64,000 nucleotides of DNA from Kuschelorhynchus macadamiae (Eukaryota > Arthropoda > Insecta > Coleoptera > Curculionidae). Of this stretch, positions 1 through 17,056 are shown piece by piece (position 1 is the stretch's first letter; each line of letters starts with the position of its first letter). Location of the stretch: contig JAUTXW010004486.1 of the NCBI GenBank assembly GCA_030620095.1, positions 15,001-79,000 on the forward strand, written 5' to 3'. The position numbers and the translations under genes are program-made. Under the pieces are notes generated by a model. The model was given only the letters and a program-made list of their open reading frames with translations, searched no databases and was not told the DNA's origin.

Positions 1-3949
<3,949 letters not shown>

Positions 3950-3952
<3 letters not shown>

Positions 3953-6900
3953 TTGAATACATATAATGATTTTTACGTGGATGTATATATTTTTATTCTG
4001 TTTTTAATGGAAAATTAGGAATCAGGATACTAAATAAAATCTTGATAAAACTCAAAACAATGAGCGAAACGTTGATCTAAAGTGAGAAATTTTGTTTTCG
4101 TTGTTAACCTAACTCAAGAAAATAAGGTACCACGCATAAATATATGGTTAAAGAACGAACAATACATATATATTCACACAATATATATATATTCGCTAAA
4201 GAGAATATTCCGTTTTTATCAATTATGAAACAACTTTTTTCTCGAAAATACTCCTTTCGAAGCAATAATCGAGTTTATTTCCGCCCGCATAAAAACACGG
4301 GAAATCATTAGAGCTTTTTCACTTGCTTTCGATTTATTCCATGTTTCAGCTCAATTTTATGTCCTTCAACTTCCTGTAATGTGCCATAATTGTGATTAAA
4401 GATTTTGACCTTCAAGAGAATTTCCTTACGTAAGACTATTTAACGCACTTAATGCAGAAAGCAAAGGAACTGCTTTTAAAGCAATTTTGAAATGTCACTT
4501 TAAAAGTTCGTCCTTGAAAACGAACCTATGAACATTCTAGAAGTCTCTTTTCTTCTAAACAGGTTGTTTACTGAGTCGATTTTGCACTTCAAAAGAATTT
4601 TCTTACTTATATCTCCTTAACGCACTTATTACAAGAAAAGGTCTTAAGGTTTTTAAAGGATTTTATATCTGAATTTTAATGGCTTCTGCATTTATGGTAT
4701 CAAGCAATGTAAAATTATTTCTTGCATTTCTTAAATTTTGTCTCAAGTTCTGTTAAGTTTTGTTATAGTGTTTTTTTAAAGGTTAAATTGAATATTTGCT
4801 CATTTGGTCGTTTATTTGATGGAAATTTTTAGTTTTATGCCATATTTGCTCCAAATATTAATAAAACATGAATTCAATATAGATATCACATATTTAAAAC
4901 TCACTTGTAAATCTGTTTCATCTCTATATTTGGTGCTACGGAATTTATACACTTAATTTTTGGTTTTGCGAATTGGCCTCTAATCTTAAATGAGTTCTTT
5001 TCATAGCCAATTATTATGTGGTCTCTCAAATTTTAGGTAAAAAAAGCAAGAAGGTCTTTCAAAATGAAAGAAATTTGATAAAATACAGTTAAAACTAAAG
5101 GCTATACACTAGAGACTATAGAACTGTAAAAACTTGAAAAGTAATTTACGATCGAATCATCGACATTTTATTCTGAGTAATACTAAAGCTACTTATAACT
5201 CGTAAAATGTTTACACGTTGAAAATGAGGAAAACGTCTAACCACCAAAAAAATTAAAAATCGGTAATATCTCTTGCAAGTTACCTGCATTGAAGCAGTTG
5301 TGCAACTGAGGACTATTTGAAACTCCAAGCAAAGCATAGTGTCTTATGAATCAGTCAAACTTTTTTAATAAAACATATACTGATAATCCGGATCCCTTTG
5401 AGCTCCTTCGGAGTTATTCTAGGAAGCTTTTTATACCATTTTCCACATAGAATGGACAGAAGGTAAAATCAAGATAAGTAAGTATGTAATACTGCGGCAT
5501 ATTCCTGGATAGTATATAATTTTCTTTGACAGCATATACTAAGTTATTATTAACAATTTAGTTTTTAAGCTATTAGGGCCTGCAGTCCAGTATTTTCATT
5601 GAGAGATTTTTTTTTAGGATTAAAACTAAAAAATAAGTTGTTAATGTACTTTGGGCTACAAATACGTATGTACAATCAATATTTTTTAAGATTTGTTCTT
5701 TATATCTTCGCAGTTTTATCGACATTACCATATTAATTGTATTAAAAATATAACACCCCACTACGAAGCATTTATTAAAAAATGTTCTTCCGTTCTGTTA
5801 ACTAGGCTACAAGCGTCTTACAATTTCCGACTGTTTTAATTGCGTTTAATTAAACGCATTTAAAATAATGCAGTTAAAAATATTTTCATGGTTTCAATGA
5901 ACTGCAGATACTTGAAAAATCTATAGTTAAGTTGGTGTGCTTTAAAATTTGATGCGCTAAATTATTTAAAGTCTTGACATATTAAACAAAAGTGAATTTG
6001 GTTTTATATTTTGCTTATTTTCACAGTTAGTTTGTTGTTAGTTAATATGCCTTTACTTAATTAAATGCGTTAAAAGCTTATTACAGACAAGTGACAGTAT
6101 TTAAGGAGGGGTTGGGGGCTAAAACGCCCTACAGAGCTAAAAGGATAGAAATAATATAAAGTAAGGACCTTTTTTCTTTTTTAGGGATTGGAGGCTAACC
6201 CCGCCCCCACAGTGCTAGTTTTGTTTGGTTGCTCATAATGCTTTTGCTTAAAACATCCACTTATATAGAAAGCAAAGAACGAGTACTATTTTTTTTGCTG
6301 AAATTTTTCATCAGCTTTGACACCCTACTGAGAACTGTAACTATGGATGAGCCATCGTAGCAAGCAAGCACCTTACAAATGAGTCTGTATTAAGCTTACC
6401 TTTCATATTGCTTAGGATATTTTTCTGCGAAGATACGCTTTCATCACAGACCGAAATATTTAAAGTAAAAACAAATATTTGTTGTACAAATGGTAAAATA
6501 ACGCAAAGCATTACATAAATCCCTGCAGGAGATTTTCAGTTCGACCCTATGTATTTTTTATGTATGTACAACGATTACTCCTTGATGATTGTATGAGTTT
6601 AAGTATATTACAGGAAGCATTCGGGGTAGTGCTGAGGAGGTATCATAGAAAGCACAGTGAAAAAAAAATTAAATTGACGAAACGGTGTCATTTTGATTTT
6701 TTTTTACGAGAGAAGTTGAATTCTTTGAAAGGTTTTAACATGTCGCCTCTGGAAACAATTGCTTCTGCAGCACGGTGAATATTGCGCATGCATCAAATAT
6801 TTTGCTTGTGATTGGTGAATCGGAACTTAACGTTTGCCAAACTGACATTTCCCAAGATTCATAATCGAAATTTTAAAATTTGAAACTTTTTTTGAGTTAT

Positions 6901-7467
6901 TTCTGTTCAAAAGCAGTTATATCAAAAGCCGTCAATTTTTTACTGGCAGAATTTGGTCAATTTGTATTGTAAGTATACGATAATAGAAATAAAGTAATAT
7001 TAAATGATATTTTTAAATACCGGCAGGAAAAATGACATGCTTCGTTTGTAGGCATTCTCTGCAAGACGGTGTAATTTTACGTAGGTAATTATTATAATAT
7101 TCATTTTGCATTATATACATTGATTTCAACAATATTATTATTCAAATTTAAAGGTTTCCTTTTATTTAATATGCCTTTCAGGTTTTCTAAAGAAGACCCG
7201 CTTAGAAAATAGGCCAATTTCTGCGGACATTTTATAAATATAAGGAGGTATGATTACCTGAAAAATATCATTATTTGTTGTCGCCATTTTACTGATAATA
7301 ACACTAATTGAAGTGAATAAATCAAGGGGTAAGTTTTAAATATACATATAACTATCTAATATAAATAAATGTCCTGACTGATAATGATAAATTAGTAGTC
7401 ACCGACTTACAGAAAAAATGGGGTGAAACAGTCACTCAAATTTTCAAAAATTAATATCTCAAAAATA
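3950..7467. other. AT-rich stretch with no recognised gene
   Basis: No protein family could be recognised on either strand; the short open frames have no domain-like features. Small structures present are a pair of direct repeats (4410-4482 and 4587-4662) and an 18-bp perfect palindrome at 5841-5858 centred on TTTAATTAAA. Confidence 0.6.
4410..4662. repeat. Pair of diverged direct repeats, period about 178 bp
   Basis: Two copies of a roughly 75-bp block: 4410-4482 and 4587-4662. Both start CTTCAARAGAATTTYCTTAC, pass through TTAACGCACTTA and end in a GCTTTTAAAG-like segment. Origin is unknown; a degraded duplication is the simplest reading. Confidence 0.55.
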
Positions 7468-7790
7468 AACTGGCCCACAAAAAAAGTGGCGAGCCTAAAA
7501 TTTGTATCAATTTCAACCCTTAATAATTTTTGAATGGATTCTTAGATTCTGATTCTTTTTACAATGATTGTGTGATATAAATTTAAACTTCGGAATAATA
7601 CTGGATAATATACAGGGTCAAACGCAAACTTGTGTTTTTTCACCAATTTTTGAAACGCTCTATAGAATGACCTGGCTTAAATATCACTATCTTCTATGAG
7701 TCATTTTGTTGCCTGTTTCTTTAGAATCATATTGTTTTTTAGATGATTATTTTATCTTTTTTTTTAGAGAAAGTGCAGCCCTATATGTAA
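7468..7790 (+). repeat. Left terminal inverted repeat of Tc1-like element
   Basis: It pairs with 9105-9444 in reverse complement. The best matching blocks are GGGTCAAACGCAAACTTGTG and ATGAGTCATTTTGTTGCCTG. Similarity fades towards the inner end. Confidence 0.88.
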
Positions 7791-7930
7791 AGTGCTGTTT
7801 TTACTAAATAAAAACATAAAAAGACTACGTATCTATAGACAACATTTATTTTAAGCAATAATCAAACTTTTAATTTAAATTTTATAAACACGAACTTAAA
7901 TTAATAACGTTTTATAAACAAGAACTTAAA

Positions 7931-9035
7931 TTAATAACGAGTGTATCCCTCTCTGGCCCTTATTACACTTTGTAAACGCCTTGGTATGCTTTCAATCAGT
8001 CGTGCAATTGAATTTTGGGAGATGTGATCCCATTCTTGAACTAGTGCTTCTCCAAGTTCCTCTAAATTGGCGGGCACATGTGGACGACTACGAACACGCT
8101 TACCAAGCTGATCCCAAACATGCTCAATCGGATTTAAATCCAGGCTCCTAGCTGGCCATGGCAAAAGATGTATGCCCACTTCGTCCAAATATTGCCTCAC
8201 AATACGAGAAGTGTGAGGTCGGGCATTATCATGCATAAAAAGAAACTCCTGTCCTATAAAATGAGCAAACCGTACGACGTGTTCAGCCAGTACATCAACA
8301 TAACGCTCGCCATTGAGCGAATTTCTTGGTAATATGCAAAGTTCTGTGCGCGCTGCGTGGGAAATCCCAGCCCTTACCATCACAGAACCACCTCCAAAAG
8401 GTTGCTTTTCTACAAACATACCCTCAGCGTACCTTTGGTTTTCCTGCCTCCAAACTCGTGACGTCCATCGGAAGAAGGTAAGCAATGCCGTGACTGGTCG
8501 GAAAATAATACTTGGGATCACTGTCGTACGTTCCACTGATTTTTTTCACGTGCAAAATTAAGTCGAGATAAACGATGTTCTGGTAGCAATCTTGGACTAT
8601 TTGCTGGTACTCTTGACTTTAATCCTCTCTCTTTAAGCCGATGACGCACTGTCTCATCACATACATTTTTATTACGAACCTCAAGTAAATATCTCTTTAC
8701 AATCACGGCATTCTGAAAAGTCCTTCTTAAGGTTTGCAGGGTAACAAACCTGTCGTCTAAGTTTGATGTAACTCTGTAATGTAACGACCCGATCCTATTC
8801 TTCTCACAAATTGCCCAGTTTCTAGAAACCTGTTCCTTGCTCTTCTAGCCGTGGTTTCTGGAACACCCACTGTTCGTGCGGTGTGCGCAACGCTCCTTCC
8901 AATATTTACTAATGCTACAATCTGAGCAACTTGCTCTGGACTAATTTGTCGTATCATTACTAATGAAAACAACGCTTCCAAACTGACAGAAAGTCTTTTC
9001 AAGGCTTGACATTTCAAAGACATTTTAAATTTCAA
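7931..9035 (-). pseudogene. Tc1-like DD34E transposase, broken into three frames
   Basis: The product would cut and paste the surrounding element. 9035-8757 encodes an N-terminal helix-turn-helix DNA-binding region (ISPEQVAQIVALV, GVPETTARRARNRF). 8706-8518 continues the domain (CDETVRHRLKERGLKSR). 8536-7931 encodes the catalytic core: HDNARPH carries the second Asp (codon 8228-8230), and NPIEHVWD carries the Glu 34 residues later, the Tc1 spacing. The first catalytic Asp is seen as FSDQS (codon 8497-8499), but just after an in-frame TGA and in a different frame from the rest of the core. At least one stop and two frame changes make this copy inactive. Family assignment is firm. Confidence 0.93.
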
Positions 9036-9104
9036 AGCACTCTACGCTTTTAAAATTCCATTTTTATCGAGTGTAACGGAAATTACAGTAAAACATCACT
9101 TTAC

Positions 9105-9444
9105 TTACACTGCTCTATATTTTCTAAAAAGAAAGATACGAAGATCATTCAAAAAACAAAATATTGCTAAAGAAACAGGCAACAAAATGACTCATAGATG
9201 ATAGTGATATTTAAGCCAGGTCATTCTATAGAGCGTCTCAAAAATTGGTGAAAAAACACAAGTTTGCGTTTGACCCTGTATATTATCCAGTATTATTTCG
9301 AAGTTTAAATTTATATCACAAAATCATTGCGAAAAGGTATCGAAATAAAAAAGCAAATTAACATAATCTAAGAATCCATTCAAAAATTATTAAGGGTTGA
9401 AATTAATACAAATTTTAGGCTCGCTACTTTTTTGTGGGCCAGTG
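9105..9444 (-). repeat. Right terminal inverted repeat of Tc1-like element
   Basis: Reverse-complement partner of 7468-7790. It holds a short extra segment near 9335-9360 relative to the left arm. Confidence 0.88.
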
Positions 9445-9637
9445 TATTAAATATTACTTTTATACTTTGATCTTGAATTTCATGTGGGCTATGCTGAGGG
9501 TATCACATGTAAATGTAATGCATTAAAAGTACGAAATTAAGCTTGTCAAATTTATGTTTCAAAATGAAAATGACATCTTTTCTGATGAATGAACAAAATA
9601 CAAAAACCTCTTGTTTTGAAAATTTTTTTTGAGTAAC

Positions 9638-9975
9638 CTTAAATTATCTGAAGTTCATTCCTTAAAGTTGTGTTAGTTACGTCCAAGTCAGATACAAAGT
9701 GATTGCACGTGAAAATAACGCACTCTAATTGAAGCTACTACAAAAGTATAATAAAATACTGAACAAAAATTGACAGTTATTTACGATATGTTTTGTAAAG
9801 ATAACACCACTACAATACGAAAATTGTATCTATTTTCTTAAAATAATGCACTTTACATGATAAAAAAAATTATAACTAATCTTAAATTACCTTAAGTTCA
9901 TTTTTAAGTTGTTTTAGTAACGTCATAGTCAGATACGATCTAATAGCATGTGAAAATAACGCTATTTAATGAGCG
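9638..9975. repeat. Tandem duplication, period about 241 bp
   Basis: About 90 bp at 9638-9728 (CTTAAATTATCTGAAGTTC ... GTCAGATACAAAG ... GTGAAAATAACGC) recurs at 9881-9971 with moderate divergence. It lies just outside the Tc1-like element. No coding is seen. Confidence 0.65.
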
Positions 9976-12509
9976 ATTCTGAAGAAAGTTTACCGTCTGA
10001 TATAGAATAATTCCAACACTTGGATTTTGGAGTTTAATAGACGCTATTTCAGCACTAGCACTGTAGTGATGTAATAAAAGGTACTGGAAAATTATTTTTA
10101 AAAATATAATGTTATCATTACTAAACAAAAGTAGATAAAGTACAAAAAAAACCTAAATAAGGTAGTTAATAAAATATTTATAAACGTTTACCACATATTT
10201 AAGTGATAATCGCGAATTTTGCACACATTTTCGATTCCAATAAGAAACTTATTATTTTTAATATGCAATTTTATTTGAGTTTACATAATTACCTATAATT
10301 CGCAATTATTTGCAATTTTGCAAAGAATAAAAAATCAACAATTAATTCCGCATGTAGTTATTTAGTAATAGGTACAGACAAGAAATTTTTTATATTTTAC
10401 CTTCTTCGCTAAAAGGAAAAATTTATTAGAAGGAAAGTTTTTAATAAGCCATTTATAGTTCGGTTTTAGTCAGTTATCCGGAAGTTCCCACATAATGAGA
10501 CCTTCCTTTCATCAAGGAAAGTAAAAGAATAAATAACTTGTGTCATGTACTACTAAATAATATAGTGCGAAACTAAACTAGGTGATTCTTTACTGTCATT
10601 GATAGGAAGTTTTCAAGGGTCGTTTTATGAAATAAATGTGTTTCAAAATGTATTATCGGAATAAAATTATAAAAATATAATAAATTTTTTTCTTTTTTAT
10701 GTATCACTAACTTTTTTTGGAATTTTTATTACCGTAATACTGCAAAGTTTTCATTTTACGTACAGTAAAACGGACCCAGTTTAAAATTTAGTTTATTTCT
10801 ATTGTCACGGCAAGTTAATGGCGCTTGCGCGCATCTTTATGTATACCGCTACACTTAATTGAATATATTTTTGAATTCCTGAATCGCAAGTCAATTGATC
10901 TAAGCTATAAAGTCAACCAACAGTATCAGCACGCAAAAAAATATACGTTCATTTTTATGTAGCATTTGATTTTTGCACAAAATATAAAGGCTTTTGTACT
11001 CATTTTTAAAACTTTCTATTAGGAGCCTTACTGGATTCGAACCAAGGTCGCACAAGTTTATCCTTACGAGAAACTTGATACTTTATCAAGTACAATTAAT
11101 TCTTCTACCTATTTTTTAAACATGTTAATAGGCCTCCATTTCGCTACCATTTTATTCTGTCATTTTGTGTTTTTACTTAATTGTTACCAGTTTTTAGGCA
11201 TCTATAGAACTTTAAATGTGAAGATCTAATAAATCTGGAAGGGTGATTTTTTCACGATTAGAATATCTAACTCTGACGAGAGAAATAAAATTTGTTTTCT
11301 ATTTCCATTTTTTTAGAAATTTGATTTTTTTTAATTTTTACTATCTATTTTAACTACACATTTTCGATAAGTCATCGGATCTTTCTGAATATTGCAAGAA
11401 TTAAATACATTATTTAAATAGTAAATAAAAAATAAATAAATTATAAAAAAAGCAAAATATAATTTTGTTTCGATATATTGCTGCTGTCTTTTATAGGTAA
11501 TTCTATCTCCCGCTTTCAGATGCTAACTCACTCCATCAATATTCTGAGATATTTTTCCATTCTAATTTGAACCATATTATTATATTGGCATTGTCTATGG
11601 TTCTGTTTTTTCAAGCAAGTTGCTCATTGACGTTCATTTATATTAAAATGGTAAAGCTATTCCTTTTATTTATAAAATCAAAACTCTACGCTATTATGCT
11701 CTAATTCTAATTCACAGCCAAATTAATTATTAAAGTTATTTCAGCGTTAAAGGGAATTAAACTTTATTTAAAATTTATACTATAAATTTTCACGTGAAAT
11801 TATATACTCGCTAAAGACTTATTAAAACCTGATAATTCTAAAGACAAAGAGGAAGATGCTGTTAATTGGTCCAATTATCTTTCTTCTCTTTTAACAATGT
11901 ATCTGACAAGCTGTATATCTCCTTCTTGTTTTATCTTTTGTAGAAATAAAACGAAAATAAATTTTCAGATAATGAATATTAAAATTTATAATTTTAAATA
12001 TTTTGGAAGTTTAAACCAATTAGCACGACATAGTTTTTGTTTAGGTAGCTTAAGTTAGCTCAAGCTCTTTAATTTTTTCAGCAGTTAGAAGTTAGTTCGA
12101 AGCAAACCACAAAATACCTCACTAAACTGTAAATAGGCGGCGTTTTTCATTGTCATTAAAAAGGTAGCATGAAGTTATTGTGTTGTGTTGAGCAAGTCCT
12201 TACAATTATTAATCTACAATAATTAAGTTTACTCAAGATATAAATAGCTGATTTTGTCACATTTTATTTTGTGTTTATTTCCAAAAATAACGAGCTTATA
12301 AATTATCTAATACAGTAGATGTGCCGACTTTTCGCATTATATCTCTAGAAGGGTTGTCTTGTCTTAAATGGCGCAACAAGTTTTAGGAGTGTGAGACGAA
12401 ATAAAGTTTTTATCATTCGTACCTGTGTTTATTATCATTATCATCAGTTTGTGACTTCATGCTGAATTCGTACCAGTTTAACCCCATATTACATTTAATT
12501 TAATTAAGT
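9976..12509. other. AT-rich stretch with DR1 scraps, no recognised gene
   Basis: I recognise no protein family here. A diverged reverse DR1 fragment lies at about 11120-11300 (GGGTGATTTTTTCACGATTAG matches the DR1 start in reverse). A DR1 end-like scrap lies at about 10395-10450. A tRNA-like box B is at 11033-11043. Confidence 0.5.
11022..11100 (-). other. tRNA-like fragment (box B only), possibly SINE-derived
   Basis: On the minus strand GGTTCGAATCC (11043-11033) is a perfect RNA polymerase III box B / T-loop match, followed by AGTAAGGCTCC. Upstream, AAGTTT and AAACTT could form a short stem. No box A and no matching 5' acceptor strand are found, so this is at most a tRNA pseudogene or the head of a tRNA-derived SINE. 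Confidence 0.25.
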
Positions 12510-13090
12510 TAATTGAATTTGATTTTTTTAAATTTTATTTGGCTGCCATTTTGTTCCGCTATATGGAATTCGTACCACATCTTTACCAGTTTATATCTAT
12601 ATCGCACTTAATGCTTGCACAAAATTTGAAATTAATCTAATAAGTAGTATTTTCAGGCTGATTTTTTAAATATTTTATTTGGCCATCATTTTGTTTTGCT
12701 ATCTTATATTCATACCAAAATGTTACCAGTTCATTCGTATTTAACCCTTGATATTTGTGCAAAATTTGAGGTAAATTGGATAATAGTACTTAATATATTT
12801 TCAACGGTTTACTAAGCCGAAATCTTAATCCGGCATATTGGATTTTCACCAAAATATTACCAGTTCTTCCCCATATGACCCTTACTTTTTGACCAATATT
12901 TGAAGTCAATCTGATTAGTAGTTTTTAAGCTATGTCGGAAACTGACAAAGAGACAGAGAGACCGACCAACGGAATTGAAAAAACATATTTTTTGGCATCT
13001 AGGACGCTAAAACGTGAAGGTATGTAAAACCTGATTTTTTGGCGATAACAAATATTTTATTTAACCGCCATTTTGTTCCGCTATCTTCAA
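12510..13090 (-). repeat. DR1 dispersed repeat, reverse copy
   Basis: Reverse-orientation subunits with GGCTGCCATTTTGTTCCGC, CTTAATGCTTGCACAAAATT and CCCCATATGACCCTTA, then a CGACCAACGGAATTG block near 12960-12980. It is the same family as the arms of the 5' palindrome. Confidence 0.8.
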
Positions 13091-14770
13091 TAACCTACAG
13101 GATACCTACACAACAGAAAAACAGCTTGGTAGGAGCAACATACCGGGAACAACATATTAAGAGAGAAATATCACCAACTTACACTAATGGCATTCTCAAC
13201 TTTTTCGTATGCGTGGTACCAATACCAAAATTGTGAGTCTAACAGAGGCCAATATCTGCAAACGGCCTGTTACATTATGCCACCATATCTTCTACCCTAC
13301 TGACCCTCATTCAGTTTTCGAGTAAAATATCACAATAGTCACCATGGACAATAGAAGTTTAGAAGTAATCATGAAAATAATGAAGCTTTGTCTAACTGGG
13401 CAGAGGATCAAAATCTTGATCTCGAATTATGAATCGAACCTAGTATTAAAAGGAAGCGTATTAGTAACACAAAAAATCCTTATGATTTTCAGAAAATGTA
13501 GCACTAATCCAGGAATATCGGTCTGTAATTATAAGAGGAGCAAAAAAATCATATCCCTAGCGGGAACAAAGGAATTGATGGAAACCGTTGAGTTGCTGAT
13601 GTCTAGAACTTCATGCAGAAAAGCATGTTTTTTGTTACGAAATGTGTTGGTGCTGTAAGAACAATAACATCTAAAACACAATCACAATACCAGTTTTGAT
13701 CACATAATATTTCGTGTTAATATCTAAAGCTCATGGGGATTGAGTATGCACCACCCACATTAAATGAGATTTTTAAATCTTAAAAGTTAGAAAAAATAAA
13801 ACTGTGAGTTGTCAAATAAACAACAAAAATCTTATACAAGCTGCTTTGACGGCACTAATCTATAATTCTCCTACACTGTGGGAGGTTTGCAGCAACGTGG
13901 CTAGCACGGTTATTTACTAACAAATACTGTTCACTGAGGAAACCATTTTTTTTTTCGAGTTTAAAAAACTAAAATGATTGCTGTCCTGAAATCATTAAGA
14001 CTTTAGACCATACAATAAACAGCTGCCTGTTCTATATCCACAAATTACTTTGTAGAATTCTTTAATGTAGGCACTAACAATACCAATGGAAAGAGTATTG
14101 GCAGACTTCAATTAAACCGGTCAAGTTCTCTCCTTAACAAGGCGTATATGATACACTCTATATATAGAGATCTAATAAGGGATAAATGATCAGATATATG
14201 CACAGTAACTTTTAAATTAATTATAGCGAACGCCAGAAGGTAGAGAAACGGACAAAATGTAGAATAATTAGATTTAAATATTTAAACATATACCGATAAA
14301 GTAATAATGTATAAATAATTAGAAAGTGGTAAATCAAACGGTCAAGTTCAATATACTTTCTTTCTTAAACCCACATATGCATTGTAAGAAAAAAGTATAG
14401 ATATTTTTAAAAAAGAACCTAATGCATTTTTTTAGGAAAAAGCAGAATTGACAAGGTTAGGTTAGGAGACTACTATCCTCGTAAACAAATTGAACAGAAC
14501 TGTTAGAGTCCTTAATTGCGTAATAATGTGAGAAACAAAAAGCATGATATGCGTATTGAAAGACAAATAATAACTTTTTTAATACGAACTAAAGAACTGA
14601 ACAACTACTTCTAAGAGAAATTTACCAACAAAGTTTATGTGAACCAAAAAAGTAATTAGTATTGTCGGCCGATACTCGGTGGAAATCCATAATAAAATTA
14701 TGTAAAATGTAAAAACAAAACAATTTTTCACAAACACTTCCACTATATTTTTTGAAAAATTTGTAACATA

Positions 14771-14795
14771 TTTCGCTACACAGTAGCTTCTTCGG
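14771..14795 (-). ncRNA. Hammerhead-core-like motif
   Basis: The minus strand reads CCGAAGAAGCTAC, a 3-base loop TGT, then GTAGCGAAA. This gives the arrangement CxGAnGA - perfect stem II - GAAA. The second base (C in place of U) departs from the hammerhead consensus CUGANGA. Stem I and stem III pairing is not obvious, so activity is doubtful. Confidence 0.3.
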
Positions 14796-15770
14796 GCGTT
14801 ACAACTCGAATGAATTAACTTATATAACTAGGAGTAATACAACGATTCGGAAATTTTAAAGATATAAAAATCTGGGAATATTTAAGAACTAACCTTAAAT
14901 TTAAACTACCTAAAATTAAATATTTTTATTAAATTTTAATTTAAATTTTTATATTAATTTTAGATAGTTTTAGTTTATAACTAGTCGTAAAGTAATCCAT
15001 GTTTAAAACGATGTTAAGGCAAAAATCATGATTTCTCAATATATTTGATCCATGATTACATTAACATCCCTACTTATAATGAAGTTCAAACTAAAAACCC
15101 AAAGATGAATAAATTCATATCCAATAATGGGTTTTAAATACTCACAAAATCTTCATTTTAAAAATTTTTAAACTCCATGAATCGGTACTATACTACCGAG
15201 GTAGTCAATTTGCAAGCAAACAAATAACAGTCCTTAAAAAAATAATAAGTCCTTGATATATGCGTAGCCCAGATAGTAACGGTAAGCACATAGTAAGATA
15301 GCACAACAAAAACAAGTTGGAACTCAGCTATCTTGCTAACATTATGTTATGTATTTACGAAATTTTTCTTATCGAAATATAAAACAGATAGATCTCTTTA
15401 AAGAGCTCCTTTATTTTTTGAACTAGTTAAGATAAAAATTTTCAGAATGGCGGTTGGACGCCAATTTGAAGAAAAAATTAAGCGGAAGGTAGTGGGTTCA
15501 GTAGGATAATCATTTAAAGGGTCTTTTAATATTAATTCATATTCAAATATGGAGAACCTATTTTTCCAAATTCAGTCTGGCGACCAACTTTAAATGTGAT
15601 GGGACCTAAATAACGGAGTATACAAATATTTGAAATTATACAAATTTCATATATTTTAAACCACAAGTATTTCTTTCGTTTGTTTGAAGGTGGTAGACAA
15701 TATGAATGTTCATTAAAATCATTCTATTGGACTTGCATTATTTTTATTATTTTAGTATCACAACGTTTCG

Positions 15771-15801
15771 AATGTTAACTATCTGCAATCGTTTTCAAAG
15801 G
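15771..15801 (-). ncRNA. Degenerate hammerhead-like / CGAAACGTTG motif
   Basis: The minus strand has TTGAAAACGATTGCAGATAG followed by TTAACATTCGAAACGTTG. It has the same layout as the motif at 14771-14795, but the stem is decayed. Confidence 0.2.
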
Positions 15802-15904
15802 TAAATTTCGAAATACTAACTTTTTCTTAGGGTCTGCTTCGGTAAAATATGTCAGCCAAAGGCTATTACATCCTTTCTTTCTTCGGGAAACTGTCAACTT
15901 GAGG

Positions 15905-16960
15905 TTATGGGTAAAACATCATAAGAAGGAAAAGCGAGGGGGGGGGGAGATACCAATTTGGGCGGATAACTAATTTCTTGGTAATAGATAGTTTATATTT
16001 GTTCTTTTGTTCGGAGAAAATATGGGAGTTGTGTATAAATATCTTATTTGAGAGGTCTGCTTTGATATAGTAATTGGCATTTAATTTAGTTATGAAATCA
16101 CCTAAACTTTCTAATTTAGTATCTCTGTGCAATATGGAGTTACGTACGAATCTGTCGGCATTCAAAATGATCCTGACAATCTTATTTTGATTAGTTTGCA
16201 TTTTTTAGTTGATTAGGATGATAAGTGCTCCACGTAGGCGAGGCGTACGGTATAGTACAAATAGTATAGGGTTGGTCTAATACCTAATTTATATAACGTA
16301 TTTGTTCTGGTAAAAGTTTTACTTTTGTTATGTAGTAAGGAATAACAATGTGCGAGAACACCCCTAGCGTTTTGTAAGCAGTAATTTGTATTAGCTGACC
16401 ATCTCAGCCCTGTGTCAAAGAATATTCCTATGTATTTGATTTGGTTTGACCAGTTTATTTCTATATTATAAATTTTAATTTTTTTTGCCTAAGTTGGTTT
16501 GCTTCTTTTAGAAAATATTATTGTCTGTGTTTTAGTCAGGTCCAGGTTAAGTTTCCAAGACACCATCCATTTCTGAATGGAATCAATATGTCTCTGGAAT
16601 CTAGAGGAGATTATATTATGGTTTTTGTTTGTAGCTATTAGTGCTGTATCGTCCGCAAAAAGGTATAATTTTGTTTGATTATTAATGGAAATGTCAGCTA
16701 TAAAGACATTAAATAAGAGGGTGGAGAGTTTAATTAAATGGCTTGAAATACCTGTTCTAATTAGTTTTAAAATTACCCCGTTATGCCACGTCTTGCCGAA
16801 GGCTTTCTTGATATCGTATTTTGTTTCCTAATAAAAGCCATAATTATGCCCGAGGCTAATCTCGCTTTTTGATTTATAGTGCCAATAGTACTTCTAAATC
16901 CGAATTAAAAGTCTGGTAGAATGTTTTTATCATTTACTTCTTTTTGTAGCAGACACGAAA
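15905..16960 (-). pseudogene. Jockey-type LINE reverse transcriptase relic
   Basis: Conceptual minus-strand translation gives, in order, a QxGFR-like segment near 16900, the motif A region DIKKAFGKTWHNG near 16800 (conserved Asp-Phe usually Phe-Asp), the catalytic box FADDTALIA near 16650, then KLNLDLTKTQ, IKYIGIFFD and the thumb region down to 15905 (NKIVRIILNADRFVRNS). The order and motifs fit Jockey/I-group non-LTR retrotransposons. Several frames are needed to read it and stops are present. No endonuclease and no poly-A tail were found, so this is an internal fragment. Confidence 0.85.
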
Positions 16961-17056
16961 AAATGATAGGTTACATGTCAAACAAACCGACAAATTTTAA
17001 AACATTCACATCAATTCTTTTCTATTATTTAATGATTCTCTCTTACGATCGGCGCA

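Larger units (their letters stand above)
7468..9444 (-). mobile_element. Tc1-like DNA transposon with long TIRs
   Basis: The element begins AACTGGCCCAC after a TA (7466-7467) and ends GTGGGCCAGTG before a TA (9445-9446), the TA duplication expected of the Tc1/mariner superfamily. Total length is 1977 bp. Inverted repeats extend about 320 bp inwards from each end, much longer than the usual Tc1 ends. The only cargo is a broken DD34E transposase on the minus strand. The arms differ by scattered substitutions and a short indel near 9335-9360, so the copy is not very young. Confidence 0.92.
13091..15904. other. Mostly unassigned sequence, possible element debris
   Basis: A 104-codon open frame at 13344-13658 (+) starts with ATG in good context (CACCATGG), but I recognise no domain in it. 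The surrounding 13090-13900 is less AT-rich than its neighbours, so it may be debris of an unidentified element. An AT-rich imperfect hairpin lies at about 14905-14970. Hammerhead-like cores at 14771 and 15771 are listed separately. A run of ten or more G occurs near 15940. Confidence 0.4.

Noticed and set aside
8313..8561. 82-codon plus-strand frame
   Set aside because: It is antisense to the Tc1 transposase core and has no features of its own.
13344..13658. 104-codon frame starting CACCATGG as a host gene
   Set aside because: No domain, no splice signals and no homology recognised; kept only as a note in the unassigned stretch.
14465..14482. TTAGG-like telomeric repeat (GGTTAGGTTAGG)
   Set aside because: Only two to three units, expected by chance and with no subtelomeric context.
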